A DNA stretch of 64,000 nucleotides, taken from the NCBI GenBank assembly GCA_963402885.1, contig OY727096.1, positions 21,371,820 through 21,435,819 of the forward strand, given 5' to 3'. The position numbers and the translations under genes are program-made. Each line of letters begins with the position of its first letter. The first letter of the stretch is position 1. The notes below the pieces were generated by a model, which worked only from the letters and a program-made list of their open reading frames with translations, searched no databases and was not told the origin of the DNA. Below, one piece after another: positions 49,967-62,300 of this stretch. Source of the DNA: Antedon bifida. Taxonomy: Eukaryota; Echinodermata; Crinoidea; Comatulida; Antedonidae.

Positions 49967-51120
49967 GCTGATGTTCATAAATGGTTTCTCAATTCTCAGT
50001 GCTGCAAATATAGACACAAATATGATAAGGTTATTTCTTTTTTTTTGGAACATGTATTCATATCATTTTACTAAATTTCAGGTGAAAAAAATAACCACAA
50101 AACTACACTTTTCTGTGTTATTAGCATCATCAAACTATACCAAGCTTAATTGACCAAATAATATGGTACATCTGCATTGAAATAAAAACTGATGTGTCAG
50201 GTATGTTTATGCAGATATACCAACTAAAGTGTGGAAAAGGTCATACAAACTTTTAATGCAAACAGGCCCTACTGTATGCAGAACAAGTCTATAAAGCATA
50301 TATTATGTCTATTATTCCTTTGTCTGGAAAAATAGACGTATTAGTGGCTGAGATCAAATCATAATTTGAACAAAAACAAACAAAACCTTCTTTTCATGAA
50401 TGGATTCTTAATAACATTTTTTAAAATTATTTTTCTTTTTGTTGAAATAAATCATCTTAATCGTTGACAAATTATGTAAAATCTTTTCACAAAAGTATAC
50501 TCGTCCTAGTTTAAAATAATTTATTAGATTTCCATGGAGACACTAAGGATGTCTTAAGTATTCGAGTTGCCTTAGGATCTGTATTTATTTCTCTTTATCT
50601 TTTTTACGGCCCTACGTCACACTATGACTTTAATCTCCCATTAGATTTATTAGATATTATATTAATCCAAAGGCAAATTACTGAAAAAATGACAATGCTG
50701 TGGGTATCAAGGGAGATACAGCATGAAATAAGCAAAAAGCTAAATCAAAACGATAAAGTAAAACAGCCAGAAAAATCTTTTAATACAGTTGTAAAAAAAG
50801 AATAATATTCGGTAGCGGGTCCACAGATTTCACTCAATAGGTGTAAGTATAAAATCGTAAATATGTATAAATAAAACACTAGTAATAACAAACTATATAC
50901 TTTATTCTATTAACAACATTAAGAGTTGTAAATTGTGTATAAAGTTAATTTGTACTGTACAACAATTTGGGAAATATAATGTATATCTTGGTGTGTATTA
51001 TTATTTTTGTCCACGACATTGTCATTCATTTGTGTTGTTAAAAGTGTTTGTCAATCCTGAGCAATTGCATTGATTTAACTGTATTGTTGGAAACGTACAA
51101 TCAATGTCAGAGTTTACTTT
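49967..51120. other. PRKDC 3' UTR and convergent intergenic region
   Basis: PRKDC and the START gene face each other tail to tail here. AATAAA at 50181-50186 is a plausible PRKDC polyadenylation signal. On the minus strand, AATAAA near 50896-50903 could serve the START gene. Copy B of a dispersed repeat lies at 50668-50785. Confidence 0.6.
50668..50785 (+). repeat. Dispersed repeat, copy B
   Basis: It contains AAAAGCTAAATCAAAACGAT and GACAATGCTGTGGGTATCA, shared with the opposite strand of 10862-10990. Confidence 0.7.
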
Positions 51121-53868
51121 TTACAAGGTTGTTTTCTTAGCCACCGCAGCCCTGAATAATTGCATTGATTTGACTATATTGCCCGGGATAGCAGAATCCA
51201 CCAGGGCTTTAGGAAGCATTCCGCCAATGTCAGAGTGTACTATAAAAGTCATTTCACATTTATTCTCATCTCTGTAAGAAAAACAAATGAAAAAAGATTA
51301 ATAGCAATGATAAGGAGACATGCATTGTATTAAAGCACTCTCCAAAACCATATTTTGAAATCGGTTTATTAAATTCTATGTCGTCATAGTTGGTGTGGGT
51401 TATGACATGATGATCGTGAATATGTCAACCGGTAACATGTGTTACACACATTAAACTTGTGATTTTATCTTTCGACGTAGGCTATACAGTTTTCACTTAC
51501 AATGATAAGGAGACATGCATTATATTAAGGCCAAACCCATATTTTTATATCGGTTATTAAATTCGATGTCGTCGTCATAGTTGGTTTGGGTTATGACATG
51601 ATGATCGTGAATATGTCGACCGTTAACACATGTTTTACACTTTAAACTTGCCGTGATTTTATCTTTCGACGTACGCGGTTTTCACTTACAAAAGTTTCTA
51701 TTTTTCAACGTTTCTCTTTTCGTTGGCGTCGTCGCAATGTCGTGATTTGCGTGGTCGTTAAAACGGACGGACGTTATGTCATTTGGTGACGTACACGAAT
51801 CAACTTGTAAAGTTAAAGACCCCTTCCCTGCAATTTTGGACGTTTTTTGGAAAATAATACATATATATCACTTTAAAAACATTAAACCATGTCATTTCTT
51901 GTCTTAAATGTACGTTTTATGGTAAATTATGATAAAAAGTGAGAAACAATGCACTACCTAAGTAGCTCGCGGCGATCGACCTCTCGTGGACGGTCTTAGG
52001 CCTAGCCTAGCTAGGCTTAGTTTTGTAGGCCTAGCTGGTAAACATCGGTAACGTACGAACATCGTACGCGAGCTATATACCTAGCCTGATGTTGTATAGT
52101 TGCTGCATTAATTGTCTTTCTATTTTTGCCAGACTCCGTTGATACAAATTGGGGAAAACCCGGTATTTTCGCTGAAAAGTTAGGAGTCTTCCATTTGTTT
52201 TGGCCTCACGATCGATCGAAAAGTGGGCGAATTACAGGTGAAAAACAAAAATATCAATCCGCGCGCAATGCATTTTGGGATTTATAGCGGGCCGCTATAA
52301 TTATTAGAATCGACTTATTTTTCACATTTTTAACCGTTTAAAGACGAAAAAAGTTATCGCAATAGGACCATATAGTATTATTTTTACATTAAATATAGTT
52401 TGTGATCTTAAATTAGATCTAAAAAACGTAGGGAATGGGGCTTTAAAAGCACTTACTCTGACGAGGTTTTAAAAAAAGCGCCACTTGCGTAGTTTTTACC
52501 GCGTACCCATTTGCTTTGGACTGGATACTCTGAAAACTCAATGCTGAAGGAACTCGAGCTGGCAGTTTTTGTTTCTGAATTATTGCTGAGTTTTACAATG
52601 TCGACGAATTCACGACTTGATATCATCCCCATTGCTATACTCTTGCACACTGTTCGCAGAATTATCGTGTCCTAAAAATAAAAGTCATGTATACAGTAAT
52701 GTCGCAAAGATCTGTACATTAACCCACAATTGTTGGCCATAAACAATTTACCTGAACGAAATTTGTTCTTTCTGTGTAAAATATTTTAAAATGAGTAGAT
52801 GATAATGATCATGTAAAAGGAAATTAAATGTGTCATAACGATGTTTGGAAACAAAAAGGGATTTAGACCAAACGTATTTGTATTAACTTGTTTAACTTCT
52901 TTTGTAAGTGTATTATAGACAAATATAAGAAAATAAATGAAAAAAGGAGGTAGGCCTAATACGGAATTCATAAACAACTTACCTGATCGAAATTCTTAAC
53001 AATGTCGCATGATTCCAGTTGTGTATCCCATTCCATTCTTGTTCCCATTGGTCTGGGAAGCCAGACGTGGAATGCTACATCCAAGTTGCCATTGAGAGTA
53101 AGTTCAGTCTTGTATCTATGAAAAAGTCAATACATATTACTGCAACATCCTCAGTGATGTGGGAGTCTGACCAAGGCAATAGATAGCCTTGGTCTTTCAA
53201 AGATATACAGTAAAGGCCTAACGATCGACTTTAAGGGTGCATATTTCAATGCTTTAAACAAAGTTCCCTCCCTTACGATTAAGTATTTTTTAAATAATTT
53301 GTTTCTTACATGAAACTACCAGCTTCTTTTGACTTCTTCGAGTAAACAATAATACCATCCTTCAAAAAAAAAAGAAGTTTTGTTTTGTTTTGTCCTCATT
53401 TACCATGTTTTTAGATTTTATAATAGGGCCTACGTGGTTTTATAGAATTATCCATTTGTCTTTAAGATTTATATTGTGAATTCCTTCTTTTTATGATTTT
53501 TTATGAAAATCGATATATGGCCTGATGTGTAGACTCAATTCAAGTGAAAATGTTTTAGTCTCAACGATTAGGCCTATAGGCAAAGTTTTATATAAGTCAA
53601 AGATTCTCTCCATGTGAAATGCCATTCTGCGAGTAGTTGTAATTAGTTCAGTCTTGTTTATTTTTTATTAAGTTATATGTAATTTTACTTTCTGTGGACC
53701 AGAGATTCAGAATAAAAGATTGAATGAATGAATATCTAATTTACCGAATTAAGTCAAATTTCTTACTGTTTTCTTTGTCTCCGTCCAGTTTTCAGTGTCT
53801 TTGTATAGAACTAGAAGTTTCTTTTCTGCTTCTTGCCCAGCTTCTATGTAGTCTATTTGATTTGACAT
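51121..53868 (-). CDS. StAR-related lipid-transfer (START) domain protein, STARD4/5/6-like, complete
   Basis: Five exons read right to left: 53767-53868 (ATG at 53868), 53310-53359, 52983-53115, 52457-52671 and 51121-51271 (TAA at 51121-51123). The CDS is 651 nt and 216 residues, the usual size of single-domain soluble START proteins. Signatures are YKDTENW, MEWDTQLESC, SREFVDIVKL, FSEYPVQSKWVRG, FIVHSDIGGMLPKALVD and IPGNIVKSM; they align with human STARD5 and STARD6 over the full length. START domains carry a sterol, bile acid or other lipid in a helix-grip pocket and shuttle it between membranes in the cytosol. There is no signal peptide or membrane segment. The ligand cannot be told from sequence. 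A TTAA MITE and a tandem duplication sit in the last intron. The class is sure; the subtype is not. Confidence 0.92.
51303..51690. repeat. 196-bp tandem duplication in the START-gene last intron
   Basis: Two diverged units start CAATGATAAGGAGACATGCAT at about 51305 and 51501. Both contain GGTTATGACATGATGATCGT and ATTTTATCTTTCGACGTA. Confidence 0.88.
51813..52446 (-). mobile_element. 634-bp TTAA-flanked MITE, copy 2 (inverted)
   Basis: Bounded by TTAA at 51813-51816 and 52443-52446 and exactly as long as copy 1 at 11893-12526, in opposite orientation. Only a few substitutions are evident by eye, pointing to recent movement. Its edge is 10 bp from the splice donor of START exon 4 (exon end at 52457). 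Confidence 0.9.
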
Positions 53869-54093
53869 CTTTGATAAGTGTGAGCTGACGTAACAGATAA
53901 CGGAGCATTTAAGATTCCTTCTATTTTGGGTTGTTGGTTATTTCGTGTGGTTGTTGTTTGATACATTGTAACATTCAAACAGTAGGGTTTCAATGTTTTA
54001 GAGGGATACCATCCACATGGCAAATTAGAGATTAACACATAGGCAGGATTGGGGATAGATTTTATAATATTTATGTTAACCTTAGTAGGCATA

Positions 54094-54251
54094 AAGGCCA
54101 ATTTACACAGACGATCGGTAACGGAGGTAAACGGAAAACCGCGTAGCTTGTCCCACGTAACCACTCGTCTGTTTCGCGCGCTTTGTGTAAATGGTCATAA
54201 GGAATAACATTCTATATTTTACCGTTACCGCTCGTCTGTGTAAATTGGTCA
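54094..54251. repeat. MITE family M2, copy 3
   Basis: Ends AAGGCCAATTTACACAGACG and CGCTCGTCTGTGTAAATTGG are inverted repeats. It lies about 230 bp upstream of the START-gene ATG, so it may fall in or near that promoter. Confidence 0.85.
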
Positions 54252-54494
54252 TACATGTCTTAATCCTTTATTGAGACAATTTCTGTCAACAACGCAGATG
54301 TGAATCAAACCATGGAGTTTCTTTTCTCCATGATCAATCCAAGGACTTGTAATAAATCGTTTGTTATACTGTACAATGTAATGTTTAGAGTGCACACTTA
54401 ATAGTCCCAAACACTTACTTTCTTTCTGAATCTAGGCCAATCGGTTGTGTATGCACTACACCTGAGACAACCTACAATAACGAGTCATATATGC

Positions 54495-54857
54495 GAGTCA
54501 TATGGCCGAGCGGTTAAGGCAGGGGCGCCGTTTATCGTACCTAAAGAGCCAACAACAACATCGGCAAGGGTTCGAGGCCGACTCGCTCCTAGTTCTGGTG
54601 GTGGAACAAGTCTTCTCGGATAAGGACTATAAACCGTAGGTCCAGTGTACACAGTTATAACCTGTGTGTACTTTAAAGAACCCAGTTCATTATTCGAAAA
54701 AGAGTAGGGGGTTACCCCGGTGAACTGGTTCACACAATAGCCTCTGTATCAGGGGGATTACCACCTATCTGATAGGACAGTGATTAATTCACTATTGGTA
54801 ATCCTTGGCCACAGTGCCTAAAGACATAAAATAAAATAAATAATAAATAAAAAATAA
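54495..54857 (+). repeat. tRNA-derived SINE, near full length
   Basis: The head is tRNA-Leu/Ser-like: A box TGGCCGAGCGG at about 54502 and B box GGTTCGAGGCC near 54569. The body carries TTACCCCGGTGAACTGGTTC and ACCTATCTGATAGGACAGTG. The tail is AT-rich (AATAAATAATAAATAAAAAA). A 5'-truncated relative lies at 56990-57178. Confidence 0.82.
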
Positions 54858-56789
54858 CCTTCAAAGGCCGTTGAATCACCCTTCACAAAATGCGTTTGTT
54901 TTACGCTATTTGCAGCCTACAGTATCAAAGTCCAAATATATTAAATGTATTATCAGTAGACCTAATAGATCAATAAATCGGACAATATAGGTTTGAACTT
55001 AAATAAGGGGTCAATTAAGTTTATGCAGTTTGCATAGTATGCATTGCCCAGTATGTTTCATCTATATAATGCTGTATACAGTATTATGTGTTGTTATTGT
55101 ATTGATATTTATGCTGGTCGAATAATAATTAAATAAAAACTTAAAATAACGAAATTACTCGTTATACTGTAAAATTAAACACAACCCTATCTTATTTATT
55201 ATACATTTATTTCATATTTTGAATCCGTTTTTGAAAATCGATTAATTTTATCCAGCTGCCATTTAGGCACTGAATACTGGAGAGTGATGTGACACTTTGT
55301 AATTGTTTTTGTTAGTTTTTCATTTATCTGTTTTTGTATATCTCAGACCAAACATATATAATGTATATTTTTATATGCAAATGACAATAAATGGAACTAA
55401 TTTTCCACTGAAATAATATATTTAGACGATTTTCGGATTAATACGAATGCCGCAAAATACCGTAACTAATCTGAACAGCGATATTTTCAGAACTTGTCGT
55501 TGTCTGTTGGATTATTCTAAAAATCAATAATATGTATATTTAGTATTAAACGGGATTATAATACAGATTAGTCTTTCAATCTGGATATTATTAAAAGGCC
55601 TTCATAATCTTTTTGTTTTTTTAGTTTTTACTCAATTGTACGACTGGCGAAAGTCAAACTAAGAAATACGTTAGTTTACAAATATGTATTTATAATCGTT
55701 TGTTGATTCACATCCGCGACCCTCGGCAAATGATTATGTTTATTGATAAAGGGATAACACGTGGTTATTCGTAAAATAATAAAAACTTCTTTATTCCAAT
55801 CTTTTCTAATTCTTAATATTCCAATCGCTCCAGCCTACGTGCCAAAAACATGTTTGTTGCCAGCCATGTTGAACTCAAACCCCCCTAAACATTAAATTTC
55901 CTGTTGTGGTATACAGTAAACCACTGCTGTGTTTAGACCGTTAAAATAGCAGCAAGATATCCTAAATTGTACTCATTTAGGGTCTGTTTTGAAGTACGTT
56001 CAAATATAGGTCCACGTCATCGTTTAAAAAGCGCGCGCGTGGGCGCTCACGTACGTAAATTTACCCCCTTCAATTTTACCAAAGATTATTTAAACATGGA
56101 TTAATTCCTTAATTCGTGATTTAAATATTTTATATAGTATGTTAGTATTCTCGCATCACTGCCAAATTCAGAAATACTTATAAATTAGAGGGTGCTTCTT
56201 AGTACAATAACGTATATCTTTGTCTTAAAGACAAAATATGTATTGTTGACAGTGTTACACTTATTGAGCCATAAACAACTTAGTTGAGTAAGACAAAAGA
56301 CAAACAAAGAATTAAACATTCATTATTTTATTTCAAAAACAAAAAGAGTTGAAGGAAAAGTGTTGTGTTGAAATTGATAAAGACCTAGTATAGGCTATTT
56401 CCAAAGATCGTGGTTCCAATTTGGAGTCTGAATATTGTGAACCATGTGTGTGCATATATTATATTTTGATCAGTGGCATAAACGTAGAGACCTGAGGCCT
56501 CTGGTTTAGGAACCTTAGGTGGCCCGCCAACGCTGGAGGCCTCGGGCGTTTTTAGCCCTTTTCAACATATTTTAATGCCCATGTTTTCCTCTGGGCACTG
56601 CTCAGGGGCCCCATAAACTCCGTGCCTAGTGAGCGCTCATAGCCGTTACACCACTGATCAGGATCCTTTATATTTAATGGCTGTAGAATAGATACAAAGA
56701 AATACAGTTTGATGATGTGAAATTCAATCTGTTCAATATGGTCCACATTTGATACCCTCATACACATTATAATAATCTTAAATTCTCTT

Positions 56790-58360
56790 CTATTCTATTT
56801 CACACTCTCCTCCAACTTGAGCCATCTTTTTCTTGATTTCTTCTGCTTCTTCTTTACCTATGTCTGCTTTTAATACCTGTGGCACTGACTCAACAAACTT
56901 TTTAGCCTGAAATGTAAATTAAAAATTGTTTATTGTGACCCGATAACGGACATCTCAAGAACGTTTGTCTTGAGAGGTAAGTTTTAAATTGTATTTATTT
57001 TTTTGTTTATGTCTTTAGGCACATGTGGCCAAGGATTACCAATAGTAATTAATTAATCACTGTCCTATCAGATAGGTGGTAATCCCCCTGATACAGGGGT
57101 TATTTTGTGAACTAGTTCACCGGGGTAACCCCTACTCGTCTTGAATGATGACGTGGAGTGCACACGGGTTATAACAAGGTACTGTATTAAGTAATGCGCA
57201 TTGTTTGATGCGATATTGTTTTAACATAATCATGTCTGTTATAATCATTTACCTGTACAAGGTTCATGGTTGGATTTAGTGCTTTAATTTCTTTAATCAA
57301 TTTAACTTTGCTAGCTGTATCAAATTTGTTGAGTTTTATTGAAAATGATGTTTGCACTTGTTTTGCTGGAGCATTTTCTTCCTCCTCCTCATCCTGTAGG
57401 AGAAAAAATGTTTAAAAGTACAAAAAGTGATTTTTATCATACACAGTACTATGTATTTAAAAATCAGAAATGGGGTGTTAATGCACAGTAATTCCATTTA
57501 TCCGTCCATAATATGATGAGTCTAGGCTTACCTTTTGTTGACTCTGTTGAACTGGTGCTCCATATGACATGACGGGAGCATCTTGTATATTTAATCTTTC
57601 CTAAAAAAAAAATTCAATAAAATTTGTGCTTGTATTTTGGTGTACATATAAAGAATCAAAGTGAGCTAACCATACAATATATTATTTTTGCAAGCTTAAG
57701 TTAATGTTCGGCGTGTTTTTAGCATGGTGTAGAAATGGACAAATATTAAAAATTATATTAATATTAATTATGTGTTTATTAATATTATTTCTAGTATGTT
57801 TTATTTTCTAACACACCTTCAAATGTTGATTTAGTTGAGACACTTCTAGTAAATTAAGTGTTGCAATCTGGTCAACAATATTTGTTATTTTGTCTGGGTA
57901 GACTTTAGGTTCTCCTTCCAATGCTGGCAAGGGGAGTGGGCTGGTACAGAGTGGTCTCGAATGGCTGCAGGACAAGCATCGTAAATGTCTTCTTTCGACT
58001 GATTTCTCTAGCCTATTTATTAATAATCAAAAGCAAAGTAAGAATGATTAAAGCTATGCACGCTGTCCAGCTAAGTTCAAAATATACTAAAACTGAAACA
58101 CTGAAGTCATATAGTATGCCAGGCTTAGGCCTAGCCCTTTACCGGTTATCTTTCACTGAGCGATCACCGAACCGGGACTGTCACTGTGCTGCCAGCGGTA
58201 GCCTACAGCTGAGTAGAACACAGACTCAGTAGGCCTAGCCTAGGCCTAGAGAAATATGACAAAATTCACATTAGAAAATAGGTAAAAATATAATTTACCT
58301 CCACAGTTTATTGTGTGTTCTGAAACTTTTCCACAATATTCGAGAAAAAGAGGAGCTCAT
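56790..58360 (-). CDS. MRPL12: Mitochondrial large-subunit ribosomal protein bL12m, complete
   Basis: Five exons read right to left: 58299-58360 (ATG at 58360), 57817-58012, 57532-57600, 57253-57393 and 56790-56906 (TAG). The CDS is 585 nt and 194 residues; human MRPL12 has 198. The N-terminus is rich in Ser, Arg and hydrophobics without acidic residues (MSSSFSRILWKSFRTHNKLW), a typical mitochondrial presequence. The L12 N-terminal dimerisation region (ITNIVDQIATLNLLEVSQLN) and the C-terminal L7/L12 fold (KLNKFDTASKVKLIKEIK, AKKFVESVPQVLKAD, KEEAEEIKKKM) are clear. bL12m forms the ribosomal stalk that recruits translation factors and also binds mitochondrial RNA polymerase in mammals. An acidic linker DEEEEEN separates the domains. 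A truncated SINE lies in the last intron. Confidence 0.94.
56990..57178 (-). repeat. 5'-truncated SINE in the MRPL12 last intron
   Basis: The reverse complement matches the body and 3' end of the SINE at 54495-54857, including ACCTATCTGATAGGACAGTG and the CCCCGGTGAACTAGTTCACA stretch. Confidence 0.8.
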
Positions 58361-59334
58361 ATTTAAAAATGTTTATTTTCAAGTTTCTTTTCGAAATTGT
58401 ACACACCATGCGTTTTCCACATGAGACAAATTATTATGCCTTAGTAACCTTTGACATTTAAAAAAATAGTCGCATCGCGCGGCGCGGCGGCGAGCACGGC
58501 ATCAGATCGGATCGTGAGACCTTGTATGAAATTCATTCGTGAGGTGTGGGGCCAAAGAGGGGTGGGAGACAACTTTAAATGTTCTTTTTTTTACTTTGCA
58601 AAAACAAACTCAATATCGGATATATTTTAATCATAAGCCACTGGCTTTCCGATCTCCGGTAGATAATCCGAAGATAATAAAAAATCAGATATATAAATTA
58701 ATTATTAAATTATATGCATATTGACTTTATGATTTATTAGATTAGGCCTATATTTGATTTGAATAACTATTAAGAATCTTTTTAAAATTAAATCAAATCC
58801 ACATTTACAACATTGTCCTACAAATATTTATTAAAACCAATATAGATTGAAAGGGATTATGCTACGGAAAATTGTGGTTTTTGAAAAGTTTCATAGAATA
58901 TTAAGATGTCGCGTTCTGATAGGCTTATCTAACTTAAAAGGAGGATGTTCATTGAATATAAAAGTACTGGCGTACGCACAAAAAGATAGATCGTGTGCCA
59001 CTTTTTATTGTAGCAATCATCTTTGTTTTGTAGAGGTTCATCGATTATCGCCATCTTCCAGTAAAATTATTTAGCATTTCTGCTCAGAATTGCGATATTT
59101 AGTTTGTGAACTAATTTTAGGTAGACATACTGTGGAACTAAAGGTTAGTAGACTAGCCCTGTACTTAACTTTTCTATCAACTTTTAAATATTGTACAAAT
59201 TAGGTTACACAGTTCCCGCTGATCTAGCCTAATTTTAGATGATGTTAACCATTACTTTTTATATTAAATAAGTGAAAAATACCAGGATTTTTTTTTTATA
59301 TCTTTTAACCAATTTTTCTACACAGAAATACAAT
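58361..59334. other. Head-to-head intergenic region, MRPL12 / subtilisin
   Basis: A GC-rich CpG tract (GCGCGGCGCGGCGGCGAGCA) at about 58475-58500 probably belongs to the MRPL12 promoter. A TATA box (TATAAAAG) lies at 58957-58964 on the plus strand. A leader exon ending near 59143 (AAAG|GTTAGT) spliced to a CACAG acceptor at 59324 would explain the subtilisin 5' end; this part is inference. Confidence 0.5.
58957..58964 (+). promoter_or_regulatory. TATA box, likely for the subtilisin gene
   Basis: TATAAAAG on the plus strand about 370 bp upstream of the subtilisin ATG. It fits a tissue-regulated gene with a 5' UTR intron. Confidence 0.45.
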
Positions 59335-62300
59335 ATGAAGAAGCCAATCACAGCCATTTTATTTTCGTATATATTGGCGACTGCTTTTGGCGGCAAGCCT
59401 GACGGACCACCACCTGGACAGGGGCGTGGTCTAATCGATTCCTCGTCAAAAGAATTCCCTCGCATTGAAAATCAGTACATTGTAATGTTGGAGGTGAGTA
59501 CGTTGCCAAATTTACATATTGTTTGAAGGTTTGCATGGCGAAATCAAATGTTGATATAAAGTTTGCGGTAGGCCTACACCTATATAGTTCTGAAAAGTTA
59601 TAAAGCTATATATCAACAAATTTAGGCCTAATATCAGTGGTCGTTTGAAATCAAATCTCAAGTATAATCCGGATCTGCGCCGGCCGGGTTGCCGCATTAC
59701 ATTTTCAATAATGCCGTTCAGATTATCATGTACTGTACAAAGATGTACAGAGTAAAGTTGTCTTTATTTGTAATTGATTGTCCTGTTACAAGTGCGTCAC
59801 TATACAAAGTGATCCCATCGTACCACGAGTGAACATGGGTACAAGACATCGTACCGTTATGCGTAACCGGTTTCTATAAAGATTTATTATATAATAAAGG
59901 GTCCATTAGTCAATGTATGCATGTCTTCCTCGGTCTCCTGTTTATTCTGCACGGTATTCGTCTGGTGATTCGAACTTTTAGGCCTAAACAACCCCAAAAT
60001 GAGGATACTCGGGACACAAAACGAGGCCGTAAAAGTGTAAAATGTTATCCCCTCGTTTGTTTTACTAAAGAGCCCTTACAATGTTGATTATAGCAAACAG
60101 TAATAAATCTGACAATCAAATAGTGTATAGTGATTCATTTTTATTTCTAAGAAAATTGTCTCCGAATTAAAACAAAATGTGTGTATATGAATGCTTGTAA
60201 TTAGTGATTGTTATGTATAATATATAGGATTCTGTTGATCTTGAAGGAGCGAGAAGTGAGTTGGGAAGACTCAATAGTTTCGTTCACAAACGTGACCTGA
60301 TTCTCACAAACAATGGTGTCGACGTGTTTAAAGGCTTTGTGGTGAAAGATCTGAACCGTGGTAGAGCAAATAGTGTAAGTATTCACAACCATGTTTTATT
60401 TCTGCAGATAACCTATATCAGATCGCTCAAAACAGTAAGATGATTCGGCGCGATTTAACTAACATATTAATTCATTTTGTAAAATAACGCAACGCAAACG
60501 AGTTGACCAATGACGAGCGATAGAATAGTCAATCCCTTGTACTTTGATTGGTCAAATCACTTGCGTCGCGTCTTAAGTGGGAACCAAGCTTAACAGATAG
60601 TTTGATATTGATTTATCGGCTCTTCGCACTTACAAACACTTCACTGTAGTTACATGTTTAGCGTATTTAAATACTAAACGTGTTTATAGCTACATCTTGT
60701 TTTCTTCCACTCGTTTAGCAGTCAACATGTCACATGTTCAATTTCTCCACATGTTTAGGTACGTGTTTAACGTTGCGAGAAAACGATTTTACTGTGGCGA
60801 AAAAAGCTTCAAATTGCTCCACATGTTTGACAATCAACACGTCACTGATGTGTTGAGTTGTATACAGACTACATGTTTAGAATGTGTTTAGAACCTAAAC
60901 ATGTTTCATATCAAAACATGTTTAAGGCTAAATGTGTTGGAGAAGTGGGTACAAAATACATGTTTAAGATCTAAACACTATTTTTACAGTGTTTAAATTG
61001 GTTTATCTACAGATTGCTTCAGACGCGAGGGTTAAATCAGTTATTCAAGATATGGAAGTCAAGACAACTTCAGCAACATTTCTGGGATTGGATAGAATCG
61101 ACCAGCGCTTCCTACCTCTCGATAATTTTGATTTTATTCCAGAAGGTATAGTCAATGTTTACAACATAACCTCCTCCACCCCACCCCCAGCACTAGACCA
61201 GGACATATTTCATGTCAATGTTGTGCGCGCGCGTATGCGTAGTTTGGTTCGGAAAGTTAGTGTCGTCGCGCTTACTCGTCAATTCTAGGTCCAGAGGCAA
61301 TTGATCCTGCTTCCGGAGAATGTTTTTATTTAATTTACCAATCGATGTAGGCCTACCTGAAAAAGTATTGAAAATTGAAAAATTTAGGAAGGTGAATGGA
61401 TCAGATAAGCCGCAAATACTTCTCTTTTATGTGTGTTGGATGGAAGGTGATGTTAATCTAGCTATTGAATAATTTGTATTACGTGTAGGATTTGGTCACG
61501 ACGCCCACATCTATATAATTGATTCCGGTATTCGGGTAACTCATGACGATTTCAACGGCAGAGCTTTTAATTTTTTAGATGTCGTAAACCCCATAAGTTC
61601 ACCACATTGGGTAAGTGCACTCAGGCCTTAGTAAACATAATATTTATTATTAGGTACAAAATAACTGAAATGATAAATAAGAGAACGTGGTTCTATCTAT
61701 GTAATATTGATATCCCCTTGGGAATTTTCTCAGTCAGGACTTATGTAATCCCTCGATGAAAATATAAAATCCCTTGTAGAGGATATACATTTTATATATT
61801 ACACCTCTAAGCAGGCAATATCTGTATAATATATGTATTATAACACTTTCCTTTTATTTACAGTTTGTAGATTATCATGGTCACGGTACAGCTTGTGCTA
61901 GCATAGCCGCCGGACGCAGATATGGTGTTGCTAAGTGTGCCACTGTACATGCCGTTAAAACGATTGATCCCTTTTCTCCGTTTTCTCTTTCAGATCTGTA
62001 CTCCGGTAAGATATACTTATTTTTTTCCTTGGCACATGGACGCAACGCAATAATTAAATAAATAACGATGCGATGATCTTCCAAATTTGTGTTTGTGATT
62101 GGTCAATTAACTTGCGTGGCGCTTAATAAACTGTAATGAATGTGACAAAAAGTGGGATGTAGGGGTGGGGGGTTGGGAGGGGGTGTTTCAAATGCGTTTC
62201 TGAATTGTACAGGTCGAGTGCCAGTGGCCTTCATATCTGTGCGAAATGAAGTGAAGATGCCTGGCCACTTTGTTCTGTTTCCAAAGCTTTGATGATGAAA

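Larger units (their letters stand above)
53869..56789. other. Intergenic region between the START gene and MRPL12
   Basis: It holds an M2 MITE at 54094-54251 and a tRNA-derived SINE at 54495-54857. From about 54860 to 56300 I see only AT-rich sequence and no coding signal. AATAAA on the minus strand near 56320-56330 is a possible MRPL12 polyadenylation signal. Confidence 0.6.

Noticed and set aside
54485-54733. Minus-strand frame and a functional tRNA at the same place
   Set aside because: The A and B boxes belong to a SINE with body and A-rich tail; the stem pairing for a working tRNA was not convincing.
57921-58232. Plus-strand 103-codon frame over MRPL12 intron 1
   Set aside because: It is antisense to MRPL12 exon 2 and its intron and has no recognisable domain.
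59272-59334. Upstream extension of the subtilisin start
   Set aside because: The frame would begin at GTG and run through a polypyrimidine tract and splice acceptor; the ATG at 59335 begins a proper signal peptide.
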